From contig NZ_BBLV01000004.1 in NCBI RefSeq assembly GCF_000971115.1, positions 124,001 to 188,000 of the forward strand: DNA of 64,000 bases, in the 5' to 3' direction. Shown one piece after another: positions 32,517 to 41,502 of the stretch (position 1 is the stretch's first letter; the number at the start of each line of letters is the position of its first letter). The position numbers and the translations under genes were made by a program. The DNA is from Demequina gelatinilytica (lineage in GTDB: Bacteria > Actinomycetota > Actinomycetes > Actinomycetales > Demequinaceae). The notes under the pieces are model-generated. The model saw only the letters and a program-made list of their open reading frames with translations. It was not told where the DNA came from and did no database searches.

Positions 32517-33953
32517 CTAGCGGGGCTCGCCCGCGTGCGACTCGAGGAACTCGTACAGCTCGCGGTCGTCGACCCCGGGGTAGGTCCCCTGCGGCAGCGG
32601 CGAGAAGATGTGGGCGTGCACGCGCGCGCTCGCCCACGCACGGCCGCCCCAGCGCTCGGCGCTCTCCGCGTCGGGGCGGCGGCAGCAGCTGAGGTCGGGG
32701 CACCGTGACGCCGCGCGGTTCTGGGTCTCCCTGCCGCGGAACCACCGCGACTCCTCGAAGGGGACGCCGAGGGTGATCGAGAACTCCTCCGCCTCGGTGG
32801 TGCCCGTCTGGGTCGCCTCGAAGAACGTGCCGACCGGGGTGTCCGTGTACTGGAAGTACTCCGTGGTGCGCGTGGTGCGGGCGAAGGCGCGACGTGCGCT
32901 CCAGTAGCGGCACAGGATCTGCCCCTCCGCGGCGCCGGTGACGTCGACGGGAAGCGGCAGCCCGTCGTTCTCGTAGGCGCGCACGAGCGCGCCGTCTCCG
33001 CCCGCGCGCAGGAAGTGCAGGCGGATGCCCAGGTGCACGGTCGCGAGGTTGGAGAAGCGCAGCGCCGCGGCCTCATGGGTCACCCCGAAGGCGTCGCGGA
33101 AGTCCTCGATCGCGATGTCGCGCGCGCGCTTGGCGCTCTCGAGGAACGCGACCGCGGCGGTCTCGGGCATGAGGCAGGCCGCGGCGTAGTAGCTCGCGTC
33201 CTGGCGCTGGCGCAGGAAGTCCGCGTAGTCCTGCGGCTCCCCATGCCCCAGCCGGATGTGCGCCATGGCCTGGAGCGCGAGCGAGCGCAGCCCGTGCCCG
33301 CCCGGGATGGATGCCGGCGGGATGTAGATGCGGCCGCTCTCGAGGTCCAGGACGCAGCGCGCCGAGTGCGGGAGGTCGTCCGCGTGGACGATGCTCAGAC
33401 CCAGCCGCTCCGCCATGAGGCTCACGGAGCGGTGCGTGAGCGCGCCACCCGCGTGCCCGACGGCCGCCACGTCCTCGGAGGCGAGCGCCTCGATCTCGGG
33501 CACGTGGTTGTCGACCGCCTCCATGCGCAGGCGCTGGCGCGTGTTCGCACGCCGCGCCTCCTCGGGCGTCGCGATCGCCTGGCGCGCCCGGCGGTCGAGC
33601 TCGCGATGAAGGCCCACCAACGTGCGCAGCACATCGTCGGGCATGGAGCGCGTGGGGCGCAGCTCCGGCAGCCCGAGCTCGCGGTACGCGGAGCCCCCCT
33701 GCGCGCGCTCGAGGGCGATCTCGAGAGCGGCACGCGGGCTCGGAGGCGCCTCATCGAGCAGGTCCCCCACCGTGACGCCCAGCCGCGTCGCGATCGCGGT
33801 GAGGAGGGTGATGCGCGGCTCGCGGCGGCCGTTCTCGATGAGCGAGAGCTGGCTGGGAGCGACATCGACGTCGCGCCCGAGCCGGTCGAGCGTGAGCCCC
33901 GCCTGGGTGCGGAAGTGGCGCACGCGGCGCCCCAGGGTGGAGAGATCCGGCAT
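32517..33953 (-). CDS. RamB-like XRE/ImmA-IrrE transcriptional regulator of short-chain fatty acid metabolism
   Basis: This is a 478-residue regulator. An XRE helix-turn-helix (residues about 8-65, with LDRLGRDVDVAPSQLSLIENGRREPR) is followed by an IrrE/ImmA-like domain with QAMAHIRLGHGE, and a C-terminal DUF2083-type domain ending in a Cys cluster (SRCPDLSCCRRPD). RamB and related proteins control acetate and propionate genes in Corynebacterium and Mycobacterium. ATG 33953 is chosen because the HTH begins there and TAACGT (33961-33966, minus) lies 7 bases upstream, indicating a leaderless mRNA. It is divergent from pckG, a plausible target. Confidence 0.87.
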   Translation of the reverse strand: MPDLSTLGRRVRHFRTQAGLTLDRLGRDVDVAPSQLSLIENGRREPRITLLTAIATRLGVTVGDLLDEAPPSPRAALEIALERAQGGSAYRELGLPELRPTRSMPDDVLRTLVGLHRELDRRARQAIATPEEARRANTRQRLRMEAVDNHVPEIEALASEDVAAVGHAGGALTHRSVSLMAERLGLSIVHADDLPHSARCVLDLESGRIYIPPASIPGGHGLRSLALQAMAHIRLGHGEPQDYADFLRQRQDASYYAAACLMPETAAVAFLESAKRARDIAIEDFRDAFGVTHEAAALRFSNLATVHLGIRLHFLRAGGDGALVRAYENDGLPLPVDVTGAAEGQILCRYWSARRAFARTTRTTEYFQYTDTPVGTFFEATQTGTTEAEEFSITLGVPFEESRWFRGRETQNRAASRCPDLSCCRRPDAESAERWGGRAWASARVHAHIFSPLPQGTYPGVDDRELYEFLESHAGEPR

Positions 33954-34024
33954 GGAATTCACGTTAGCGAAAGAATCGCCAATCTTCACGCGCAATCTGC
34001 CGCCAAGACCCGATCACAGCCCCA

Positions 34025-34030
34025 TAGTGT
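34025..34030 (+). promoter_or_regulatory. pckG: Candidate -10 of pckG
   Basis: TAGTGT lies about 58 bases upstream of the pckG ATG in the 134-bp region shared with the divergent RamB-like regulator. No convincing -35 or RamB-type operator could be picked by eye. Confidence 0.35.
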
Positions 34031-34087
34031 CGAGAGCAGGCACCAAGTTTCACGCCGGTCCCCATCCCCGAGTTCCAAGGAAGAACC

Positions 34088-35941
34088 ATGGCGATCATCG
34101 ACCAGCCGCTCCGCGAGAACACCGCCCCCGTCACCGTCACGTCCCCCGACGGCGCAGACTCCCGCATCGTCGCGTGGGTCGAGCGCCTCGCCCTCCACGC
34201 GACCCCGGACGAGGTGGTCTGGTGCGACGGATCGCAGCCCGAGCGGGCGCGGCTGATCCGCGACATGGTCGATGCCGGCACGCTGGTCGCGCTGGACCAG
34301 GACAAGCGCCCCGGCAGCTACCTCGCGCGCTCGAACCCCGAGGACGTCGCTCGCGTCGAGTCGCGCACGTTCATCTGCTCCGAGAAGGAGGAGGACGCCG
34401 GGCCCACCAACAACTGGGTGCCGCCGGCCGCGATGCGCGAGACCCTGCACGGCCTGTTCCGCGGCGCGATGACGGGCCGCACCATGTACGTGATGCCGTT
34501 CGCGATGGGACCCATCGGCGGCCCGCTCACGCGCTACGGCGTGCAGGTGACGGACTCGCCGTACGTGGTGGTGTCGATGGGCACGATGACGCGCATGGGC
34601 CACGCGGCCCTCGCTGAGATCGGCCCCGACACCGAGTGGGTCAAGTGCGCGCACACGGTCGGGGCCCCCCTCCCGCCCGGCAAGGCCGACGTCCCGTGGC
34701 CGTGCAACCCCATCAAGTACATCTCGCACTTCCCCGAGTCCCGCGAGGTCTGGTCCCACGGAAGCGCGTACGGCGGCAACGCGATCCTCGCGAAGAAGGC
34801 CTTCGCCCTCCGTATCGCGAGCGCGATCGGTCAGGACGAGGGCTGGCTCGCCGCCCACATGCTGCTGCTCAAGGTCACCAACCCGCGCGGGCGGGTCTTC
34901 CACGTGGCCGCCGCATTCCCGAGCGCATGCGGCAAGACCAACTTCGCCATGCTGCAGCCCACGCTCCCGGGCTGGAAGGTCGAGACCCTGGGCGACGACA
35001 TCGCGTGGATCGCACCCGGGCCCGACGGACGGCTGCGCGCGATCAACCCCGAGGCCGGGTTCTTCGGGGTCGCCCCCGGCACCGGCCGCGGCACCAACCC
35101 GGTCGCGATGGACACCCTGACGCACGACGTGGTGTTCACCAACGTCGCGCTCACCGACGACGGCGACGTGTGGTGGGAAGGCATGACTGAGGAGACCCCC
35201 GCGCACCTCACGGACTGGCTGGGCCAGGACTGGACCCCGGACGCGGGACGACCGGCGGCGCACCCGAACTCGCGCTTCACCGTCTCCGCGGCGCAGTGCC
35301 CCACCATCTCCGACGACTGGGACGACCCGGCAGGCGTGACGCTCGACGCGATCATCTTCGGCGGACGTCGCGCCACCAACGTGCCGCTCGTGTCGCAGGC
35401 GTCCTCCTGGGAGCACGGCGTGTTCATGGGCGCGACCCTCGCGTCCGAGCGCACCGCCGCCGCGGAGGGCACGGTCGGCGAGCTCCGCCGCGACCCCTTC
35501 GCGATGCTGCCCTTCTGCGGCGTCCACATGACCGACCACTGGCAGCACTGGCTCGAGGTCGGCAAGAAGGCGCAGGCGGCGGGCGGGGCCCCGGCGATCT
35601 TCCAGGTCAACTGGTTCCGCAAGGACGCGGACGGCACGTTCCTCTGGCCCGGCTTCGGCGAGAACATCCACGCGCTGGCCTGGATGCTCGACCGCATCGA
35701 GGGCCGCACGGGCGCCGCCACCAGCCCGTTCGGCCTGGTCCCCGAGGACGGCGCGATCGACCACGCCGCGGCCGGGGTCTCCGACGAGCAGTGGTCCGCG
35801 CTGTTCGGCCTCGACAAGGCCGCGCTCACCGCCGAGGCGGACGATGCCGCGGCCTTCCTGGACTCCTACGGCGCCAAGGTCCCCGTCGAGGTGCGCGAGC
35901 AGCTCACGGTGATGCGCGGCGCCATCGACTCGCTCGACTGA
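34088..35941 (+). CDS. pckG: Phosphoenolpyruvate carboxykinase (GTP)
   Basis: This gluconeogenic enzyme converts oxaloacetate and GTP to PEP, CO2 and GDP. The 617-residue GTP-type enzyme has the P-loop [12 protein letters not shown] with the active-site Cys, the [18 protein letters not shown] motif, GDDIAWI with the metal-binding Asp, and NWFRKD and WPGFGEN near the guanine site. AAGGAAG precedes the ATG. It is transcribed alone and ends in a strong hairpin. Confidence 0.97.
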   Translation: MAIIDQPLRENTAPVTVTSPDGADSRIVAWVERLALHATPDEVVWCDGSQPERARLIRDMVDAGTLVALDQDKRPGSYLARSNPEDVARVESRTFICSEKEEDAGPTNNWVPPAAMRETLHGLFRGAMTGRTMYVMPFAMGPIGGPLTRYGVQVTDSPYVVVSMGTMTRMGHAALAEIGPDTEWVKCAHTVGAPLPPGKADVPWPCNPIKYISHFPESREVWSHGSAYGGNAILAKKAFALRIASAIGQDEGWLAAHMLLLKVTNPRGRVFHVAAAFPSACGKTNFAMLQPTLPGWKVETLGDDIAWIAPGPDGRLRAINPEAGFFGVAPGTGRGTNPVAMDTLTHDVVFTNVALTDDGDVWWEGMTEETPAHLTDWLGQDWTPDAGRPAAHPNSRFTVSAAQCPTISDDWDDPAGVTLDAIIFGGRRATNVPLVSQASSWEHGVFMGATLASERTAAAEGTVGELRRDPFAMLPFCGVHMTDHWQHWLEVGKKAQAAGGAPAIFQVNWFRKDADGTFLWPGFGENIHALAWMLDRIEGRTGAATSPFGLVPEDGAIDHAAAGVSDEQWSALFGLDKAALTAEADDAAAFLDSYGAKVPVEVREQLTVMRGAIDSLD

Positions 35942-35960
35942 GGGGGATCGGGCAGAGGCG

Positions 35961-35996
35961 GGGTCCCGGCCGGAGCGCTACCTCCGGCCGGGACCC
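35961..35996. terminator. Bidirectional terminator between pckG and amidase gene
   Basis: A perfect 15-bp stem (35961-35975 with 35982-35996) around the 6-nt loop CGCTAC begins 19 bases after the pckG stop and ends 6 bases before the convergent amidase stop. No T-tract is seen on either strand. Confidence 0.8.
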
Positions 35997-36002
35997 TTCG
36001 CG

Positions 36003-37724
36003 CTAGAGGCGCGGGGTACGCGGAGGCTCCTCCCTCCGCCGCCCCGCGCCTTCGCCTTGCGTGGCCTCGAAGCCGGCGGCCAGGCGCAGCAGCCGCAGGT
36101 CGTCCCAGCCGCGCCCCGCGAAGGTGAGCCCGACGGGCATCCCGATGTCGCGCATCGTCCCCATGGGGACCGTCACCGTGGGCACGCCCAGGTGGCGGAT
36201 CGCCAGGTTGCCGTTCGCGACCCAGACGCCGTTGCGCCAGCCGGCGTCCGCGCTCTCGGGGTCCGCGTCCATGTCGGCCGCGCCGACGTCCGCGACCGCG
36301 GGGAACACGATCGCGTCGAGCCCGAGCCCGTCCATCCACTCCTCGAGGTCGAGGCGGCGGGTCTCCTCGAGCCCGCGCAGGCCTCCCTCGAGCTCGGGGA
36401 TGTCCTCGAACCTCTCCGGCAGGCCCGCGCGGACCACATCGGGGTAGACGGCGATGTCGTCGTCGAAGCCCGTGTAGCGGTCCGGAAGCGCGCCCTCGGG
36501 ATGCGGGAAGATCGCCGCGCCGTCGACGTGCGCGAGATCGGGGAGCTCCGGGTCGCCGTTGGCTCGCAGGAAGTCGTCCCACGCCCACGCCGAGAGGTCG
36601 ACGATCTCGCGTCGGAGGTACTCCGGGGACACCAGCCCCCGGGTCGCGATGGTCGGAGCACCGGGACGGTCGCCCTCGTAGTTGCTGATCATCGGGAGGT
36701 CGACCTCGACCACGGTCGCGCCCGCGGCCTCGAGGTCGCGCCGCGCGGCCTCCCACAGCTCGAGCTCGGAAGGACGCGGGACGATGCGCGTGCCGGTAGG
36801 GCCGCCGATGCCGCCCTCGGGGTGGGTCCCCGCCTCCGGGTCCGCGCCGAGGTACATGAGGGGCACGCCGATGCGGGCGCCCGCGAGCGAGTCGCGCGCG
36901 CCCTCCGCGAGCGCCGGGTAGGAGGGGGCACGATGCGCGGACGCGGCGGGGATCGCGATCCACGGCTGGGCGCGCCACAGGTCGCCGCGCACGTCCGGGT
37001 CGTCCGCGACGATGACGTCGAGCACCTCCAGCAGATCCGCCATGGTGCGCGTGTGGGGCACCACCACGTCCATCGTGGGCACGAGCGGCCAGTTCCCGCG
37101 CACCGAGATCACGCCCCGGCTGGGGGTGTACGCGCACAGGGCGTTGTTCGAGGCGGGCCCACGGCCCGACGACCACGTCTCCTCCCCCAGCCCGAAGGCC
37201 GCGAGGCTCGCGGCGGTCGCGGTGCCGGAGCCGTTCGAGGATCCTGAGCCGAACGGCGCCGTGAGGTACGCCGCGTTGTAGGGGCTCTCGGCGCGGCCGT
37301 AGACGCCGCGCTGCATGCCTCCGTTGGCCATGGGCGGCATGTTCGTGAGCCCCAGGCAGATCGCACCGGCCGCGCGCAGCCGCTCGATGGTGAAGGCGTC
37401 GCGCTGTGCGACCAGGTCCGCGAAGGCAGGGCTACCGGCCGCCGCCGTGAGGCCCTCGACCAGGTAGGAGTCCTTCGCGGTGTAGGGGATGCCCTCGAGC
37501 GGACCCCGGGCCTCTCCCCTGGCGCGGCGTGCATCGGACTCGCGCGCCTCGGCGCGCGCCTCGGGGTTCTCGACCACGATCGCGTTGAGCGCGGTGGCGG
37601 TGCCGGGGCGGTCGTAGGCCTCGATACGCGCCTGGTACGCGATCACCAGCTCCTCGCTGGTGGCCCGGCCCTCCTCGAGCGCGGAGCGGAGCTCCGCGAT
37701 GCCCGCCTCGACGACGTCGATCAT
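36003..37724 (-). CDS. Amidase-signature family hydrolase
   Basis: This is a 573-residue amide hydrolase of unknown substrate. The amidase-signature Lys is in GIPYTAKDSYLVEGL, and the Ser-rich loop reads FGSGSSNGSGTATAASLAAFGLGEETWSSGRGP; the serine within TWSSGR aligns with the nucleophile (usually DTGGSIR). The cis-Ser is probably in GSGSSNGSG. Such variation in the nucleophile loop is unusual compared with GatA-like enzymes, but the Lys-Ser-Ser logic is kept. GGAGGAG precedes the ATG. It stands alone between a strong terminator and the RidA gene. Confidence 0.8.
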   Translation of the reverse strand: MIDVVEAGIAELRSALEEGRATSEELVIAYQARIEAYDRPGTATALNAIVVENPEARAEARESDARRARGEARGPLEGIPYTAKDSYLVEGLTAAAGSPAFADLVAQRDAFTIERLRAAGAICLGLTNMPPMANGGMQRGVYGRAESPYNAAYLTAPFGSGSSNGSGTATAASLAAFGLGEETWSSGRGPASNNALCAYTPSRGVISVRGNWPLVPTMDVVVPHTRTMADLLEVLDVIVADDPDVRGDLWRAQPWIAIPAASAHRAPSYPALAEGARDSLAGARIGVPLMYLGADPEAGTHPEGGIGGPTGTRIVPRPSELELWEAARRDLEAAGATVVEVDLPMISNYEGDRPGAPTIATRGLVSPEYLRREIVDLSAWAWDDFLRANGDPELPDLAHVDGAAIFPHPEGALPDRYTGFDDDIAVYPDVVRAGLPERFEDIPELEGGLRGLEETRRLDLEEWMDGLGLDAIVFPAVADVGAADMDADPESADAGWRNGVWVANGNLAIRHLGVPTVTVPMGTMRDIGMPVGLTFAGRGWDDLRLLRLAAGFEATQGEGAGRRREEPPRTPRL

Positions 37725-37774
37725 GCTGTCTCCTCCGACTGCGCTGGGAAGCCGAGACTAGCGCGGCGCACGAC

Positions 37775-38137
37775 TCAGCCCCGGTATGCCGTGACCTCGA
37801 TCTCGATCCTCATGGCCGGGTCGATCAGGCCGCCCTGCTGCATCGTCGCGGCGGGCCGCACCTCTCCGAACCAACGGCGCAGCACCGGCCAGCACTCCTC
37901 GAAGTCGGCGGCATCGGGAAGGAGGTACCGGACGCGCACCACGTCTGCCATGGAGAAGCCGCCCTCCTCGAGGGCGGCAGAGATGGTCGCGAGCGCCGCA
38001 TCGGCCTGCGCGGCAGGAGCGGGGCTCGCGGTGCTGGTGGTGCCGGACACGAAGCACCAGTCTCCCTGGACCACGGCGCGGGAGTAGGCGACCTGGTCCT
38101 CCCAGGGGCCGCCGGAGGAGATGAGCTCTCGCGTCAC
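37775..38137 (-). CDS. RidA/YjgF family protein
   Basis: This is a 120-residue member of the RidA superfamily, whose founding members hydrolyse reactive enamine/imine intermediates. Features are YSRAVVQGDWCFVSGTTS at the N-terminus, QADAALATISAALEEGGFSMADVVRVRYLL, and the C-terminal RIEIEVTAYRG. The catalytic Arg of canonical RidA (in the IEIE region preceded by an Arg) appears as AMRIEIEV. The GTG start overlaps the upstream methyltransferase stop by 4 bases, making a two-gene unit. Confidence 0.87.
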   Translation of the reverse strand: MTRELISSGGPWEDQVAYSRAVVQGDWCFVSGTTSTASPAPAAQADAALATISAALEEGGFSMADVVRVRYLLPDAADFEECWPVLRRWFGEVRPAATMQQGGLIDPAMRIEIEVTAYRG

Positions 38138-38877
38138 GCGCCTTGCTCCGCGATGCGCGCGCGGAACGAATGCGTGACGTACGGCATCCGGTACTCGCCT
38201 CCATCGGCGAGCTCGGGCGTGCGGGCGATGAGGTGCTCGAGCGCGACGTCGAGGTCGGTGCGGAAGGCGTCCGACGCCGTGATGTAGCTGCTGCGCGAGT
38301 GCACGAGCGCGCGAAGGCCCTCGGCGGTGACGGGCCGCTTCCACGTGAGCTCGTTGATCTCCAAGGGGCCGAACGGCGCGGGGACCCGCGGAGGTCCCGC
38401 CGCGATCATCGTCTCCGCGGACGAGTGCCCGATCACGCGCGTGAGCGCCGACACCCAGTCGCTGCGCTCGTTGCGGATGTTCCAGATGAGGCCGAGCACG
38501 CCTCCGGGGGCGAGGACGCGGGCGATCTCCTTCGCCGCAGCCTCCGGCTCGACCCAATGCCAGGCCTGCCCCATGACCACGGCGTCGACGCTCGCGTCGT
38601 CGAGCGGGATCTCCTCCGCGGTGCCCCGGAAGGTCGGGACGCGCGGCACGTGGGCCTCGAGCGTGGCGAGCATGACGGGGTCGGGGTCCACCGCGACCAC
38701 CTCGGCGTGGCGGCAACGGAGGATGGACTCGGTGAGCTTGCCCGTGCCGGCGCCCAGGTCGAGGACCCTGCCGCTCACGCCCTCGAGCAGCCAGTCGACG
38801 GACTGGAGCGGGTACCCGGGACGGCCCTTCGCGTAGTCGGACGCGGCCTTGCCGAAGCTGAGCGATCTCTCGGTCAC
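38134..38877 (-). CDS. Class I SAM-dependent methyltransferase
   Basis: This is a 247-residue methyltransferase resembling the Trm9/Crg1-like Methyltransf_11 proteins. It opens SFGKAASDYAKGRPGYP, has the SAM motif VLDLGAGTGKLTESIL and VAVDPDPVMLATLE, then AWHWVEPEAAAKEIARVLAPGGVLGLIWN. The substrate is unknown. The GTG start follows TACCTT (38884-38889, minus) by 6 bases, a leaderless arrangement. It is co-translated with the following RidA-family gene. Confidence 0.85.
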   Translation of the reverse strand: MTERSLSFGKAASDYAKGRPGYPLQSVDWLLEGVSGRVLDLGAGTGKLTESILRCRHAEVVAVDPDPVMLATLEAHVPRVPTFRGTAEEIPLDDASVDAVVMGQAWHWVEPEAAAKEIARVLAPGGVLGLIWNIRNERSDWVSALTRVIGHSSAETMIAAGPPRVPAPFGPLEINELTWKRPVTAEGLRALVHSRSSYITASDAFRTDLDVALEHLIARTPELADGGEYRMPYVTHSFRARIAEQGA

Positions 38878-38894
38878 GGGTCCAAGGTAGCGGC

Positions 38895-39248
38895 TCAGGC
38901 CTTCTTCACCACCGAGGACTTCAGCTGCATGGGACCGAACCCGGGGACCGTGCAGTCGATGTCGTGGTCGCCCACGCCGTCGACCAGACGGATGCCGCGC
39001 ACCTTGGTCCCTACCTTGATCGGCTGGGCGGAGCCCTTGACCTTGAGGTCCTTGATCACCGTCACCGTGTCGCCGTCCGCGAGGACGTTGCCCACCGCAT
39101 CCTTGATGACGCGGACCGCGTCTCCCGGCGCATCGTCGCCCGCGACCGGCGACCACTCGTGGCCGCACATGGGGCAGACGAGGAGCGCACCGTCCTCATA
39201 TGCGAACTCGCTGGCGCATTCGGGGCACGGGGGCAGGGTGTCGCTCAT
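38895..39248 (-). CDS. PhnA/YjdM-like zinc-ribbon protein
   Basis: This is a 117-residue protein named after E. coli PhnA (YjdM). It has an N-terminal zinc ribbon (C8-x2-C11, then C-x2-C in CPMCGHEW) and the C-terminal domain with DGDTVTVIKDLKVKGSAQPIKVGTKVRGIRL and DHDIDC. Family function is not established; the old phosphonoacetate hydrolase label is doubtful. The ATG follows TAGGCT (39255-39260, minus) by 6 bases, indicating a leaderless mRNA. Confidence 0.9.
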   Translation of the reverse strand: MSDTLPPCPECASEFAYEDGALLVCPMCGHEWSPVAGDDAPGDAVRVIKDAVGNVLADGDTVTVIKDLKVKGSAQPIKVGTKVRGIRLVDGVGDHDIDCTVPGFGPMQLKSSVVKKA

Positions 39249-39319
39249 GGCTCGAGCCTAGGACGGCGCGCGTCGTGTCGGGCGCCGGGCCGGCGCGGCC
39301 GCCCGCTACGGTGACGACC

Positions 39320-40156
39320 ATGAACGGGATCGAGGCGCTTTCCAGGGGTGATCTTGCAGGCTTCGCCGCCGCCAACGGATGGCAGCACCTGGAGACGGCC
39401 ACGATGCCCGCCAGCACCGGCGGCGAGCAGCTGTTCCAGGGAGCACCCCACGACGTGATCCGTGGAGCGGGATGGGAGGTGGGCCGTCTGCGCGGCGGCA
39501 CGACCAGCTCGAGCCGCTCGGGGCGGTTCCTCGGCATCCCCTACGCGTCGTACAGTACCCAGACGATCCCGCTCGACGCCATCGACGTCGGATACCTCGC
39601 GGTGCGCCTTGCAAGGCGGCTTCCGCACATCGTGCTCGACGCCCCAGGGAACGAGGACCTGCTGAACCGGCTGTTCCGCGGCCGCTGGCGAGGCGACCGA
39701 GCGTTCGACCTGGGCGGCGAGTTCGCCGACCGCTTCCGCCTCTACGTGCCGGAAGGATACGAGCGTGACGCCCTCTACGTGCTCTCCCCCGCGCTCATGG
39801 CGCTGCTGATCGACGAGGCGGGGGACCTCGACGTCGAGATCCGTGACGATCACCTGTTCATCTACCAGCCTCGGGGATGGGATCTCAGCGACGTCGCGGT
39901 GTGGGACCGGATCGGCCGCCTGTACGCCACTGTCGGCACCCTCACGTGGGACCAGACGGACGGCTACTACGACGACCGCCTGGACGCCCGGGTGCGGGAG
40001 CTGGTGCCGCTCGGCGACGTCGCCGAACCCGGGCGACGCGTCGGACCGCGGATGCGGTCGCCGCTCGCGCTCAAGCTCACGATCGCGCTCGGGGTCGGAT
40101 TCTTGCTGATCGCCCTCCTGGGGGAGCGCCTGATGCGGATGCTGATCGGCATCTGA
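39320..40156 (+). CDS. Hypothetical protein with C-terminal membrane anchor
   Basis: This is a 278-residue protein not assigned to a family with confidence. The N-terminal two thirds is a soluble alpha/beta region containing GYLAVRLARRLPHIVLDAPGNEDLLN and FADRFRLYVPEGYERDALYVLSP. The end has one TM helix (LKLTIALGVGFLLIALLGERLM) at about 250-272. Similar proteins occur widely in actinobacteria as hypothetical. The ATG is supported by TACGGT (39307-39312) 7 bases upstream. It is divergent from the PhnA-like gene, whose -10 lies only about 50 bases away. Confidence 0.75.
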   Translation: MNGIEALSRGDLAGFAAANGWQHLETATMPASTGGEQLFQGAPHDVIRGAGWEVGRLRGGTTSSSRSGRFLGIPYASYSTQTIPLDAIDVGYLAVRLARRLPHIVLDAPGNEDLLNRLFRGRWRGDRAFDLGGEFADRFRLYVPEGYERDALYVLSPALMALLIDEAGDLDVEIRDDHLFIYQPRGWDLSDVAVWDRIGRLYATVGTLTWDQTDGYYDDRLDARVRELVPLGDVAEPGRRVGPRMRSPLALKLTIALGVGFLLIALLGERLMRMLIGI

Positions 40157-40171
40157 GGCCGTCGCGGCTCG

Positions 40172-40687
40172 CTAGCGTACGAGCCGCACCAGCGCCACCG
40201 GCCAACGGCCACCGGGCTTCTTGAGCCCGTCGAGCTCGAATCCGTTCCGCCGGTAGAAGGCATGCGCCCTCGGATTGGTCTCGAGCGCCCATAGGTATGC
40301 CGGGCGATCGCCGATCGCCGCATCGAGGAGCGCCTGCCCGACGCCGGTGCCGTGGACCTCGGCCAACGCGTACAGGCCCTCGAGCTCGATGCCGCGCGGC
40401 GGTTCCAGGTCACGGCCGGCGCTCGTGCTCGCCCAGCCGACCACCCGACCCGCGACCTCGGCCACGTGGATCGCCATGCGAGGCAGCCCGTCGGCGGGCG
40501 CGAGCGCACCCTCGGCGACCGCGAGGTTGGTGGCCCATCTGATGGTGCGGTCCGCCAGAGTCCATCCCTCGACGAGGTCGCCGCTCACGAGCCCGGGCTC
40601 GACGTACGCCTCCCGGTGGCTGACCAGGTGCACGCGAGCGATCGCGGGCGCATCGGCCCTGGTCGCCGAGCGGACGGTGATGGGCAT
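40172..40687 (-). CDS. GNAT family N-acetyltransferase
   Basis: This is a 171-residue acetyltransferase of unknown substrate. It shows the GNAT core: VRSATRADAPAIARVHLVSHREAYV (beta1/alpha1), AEVAGRVVGWASTS, then LYALAEVHGTGVGQALLDAA containing the acetyl-CoA pyrophosphate loop (Q/RxxGxG/A as HGTGVGQAL), and ETNPRAHAFYRRNGFELDG at the C-terminus. The start at 40687 is preceded by TAGGGT (40694-40699, minus) at 6 bases, a leaderless arrangement. Confidence 0.87.
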   Translation of the reverse strand: MPITVRSATRADAPAIARVHLVSHREAYVEPGLVSGDLVEGWTLADRTIRWATNLAVAEGALAPADGLPRMAIHVAEVAGRVVGWASTSAGRDLEPPRGIELEGLYALAEVHGTGVGQALLDAAIGDRPAYLWALETNPRAHAFYRRNGFELDGLKKPGGRWPVALVRLVR

Positions 40688-40762
40688 GGAGGGACCCTAC
40701 CGGGGCTCCGGTGCTGCCGGGCTCGCCGGCGGCCGCTCGTCCCCGCGGGACACCGACGGGGT

Positions 40763-40833
40763 CGGACGGTGGAACGGAGCTCGACCGCACGCCGCAGCCG
40801 AGCAGCGACTGCGGCTCGCCGCGCCACCGTCCG
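40763..40833 (-). terminator. Nested hairpin downstream of TetR gene
   Basis: CGGACGGTGG (40763-40772) pairs perfectly with CCACCGTCCG (40824-40833), and inside it GCCGCAG (40791-40797) pairs with CTGCGGC (40809-40815). The structure lies 6 bases beyond the TetR-type gene stop, as expected for a terminator. Confidence 0.5.
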
Positions 40834-40839
40834 CACAGG

Positions 40840-41412
40840 TCAGCGCACCCGCACACCCAGGAGCAGCGCGTCCAGGAAGCGATCGGCCAGCCCCGCATCG
40901 TGCGGATCGGCGGCCAGCCCGAGCCGTGCCGCATAGGCCACGCCGCACATCAGGGGGAACAGGTCGGCGCCCTCCAGCCCTTCAACCAGGTATCCCTCCG
41001 CCTTCACGCGAGCGACGAGCCGCATCGCGATCGAGTTGAGGGACGCGACCAGCTCCACGGTGCGCGCGTCCGCATGCTCGGGCGCGGCGAGCACGGCAGC
41101 CAGCGCCGGATCGGCGAGCTGCGCCTGGAGCCCCAGCCGCAGGAAGCCCTCGAGCCCCCGCCAGAGGTCGCCCGACTCGAGCGCAACGAGTCCCGCGGCC
41201 TCGAGCTCCTCCATCCTCGGGCGAGCGAGGTGCTCGAGCAGCGCCTCGGGCGTCGGGAAGTGCCGGTAGACGGTCGCGACACCGACGCCGGCCTCGCGTG
41301 CGATGTCGTTGAGCTGCAGCTGACGACCGCTCTCGAGGTAGGTCTCGGCAACCTCCACGATCCGCGCACGGTTGAGCGCGGCGTCCTTCCTCAGCTTCGT
41401 CGATGCGGCCAT
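40840..41412 (-). CDS. TetR family regulator
   Basis: This is a 190-residue repressor with an N-terminal HTH (ALNRARIVEVAETYLESGRQLQLNDIAREAGVGVATVYRHFPTPEALLEHL), where GVATVYRHF is the recognition helix region. A C-terminal ligand and dimer domain of about 130 residues follows. The ATG at 41412 is chosen because TAAAGT (41420-41425, minus) lies 7 bases upstream. It is divergent from an esterase gene, with two palindromes between them, so autoregulation and control of the esterase are likely. Confidence 0.88.
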   Translation of the reverse strand: MAASTKLRKDAALNRARIVEVAETYLESGRQLQLNDIAREAGVGVATVYRHFPTPEALLEHLARPRMEELEAAGLVALESGDLWRGLEGFLRLGLQAQLADPALAAVLAAPEHADARTVELVASLNSIAMRLVARVKAEGYLVEGLEGADLFPLMCGVAYAARLGLAADPHDAGLADRFLDALLLGVRVR

Positions 41413-41427
41413 GCGCTCCACTTTAGT

Positions 41428-41440
41428 GGATGAATCATCC
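41428..41440. promoter_or_regulatory. Palindromic operator 1, TetR-esterase intergenic
   Basis: GGATGAATCATCC is a perfect 13-nt palindrome located directly upstream of the -10 of the TetR gene. Its GGAT/ATCC half-sites recur in the second palindrome at 41460-41478. Confidence 0.55.
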
Positions 41441-41459
41441 GTTTACGTGCTAGCGTCTT

Positions 41460-41478
41460 AGCGGATAGAGAATCCGCT
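41460..41478. promoter_or_regulatory. Palindromic operator 2, TetR-esterase intergenic
   Basis: AGCGGATAGAGAATCCGCT is a 7+5+7 inverted repeat just downstream of a TAGCGT hexamer (41451-41456), the likely -10 of the esterase gene. A repressor bound here would block esterase transcription. Confidence 0.6.
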
Positions 41479-41502
41479 TATGCCTTCTGAAGGAGCCAGG
41501 GA

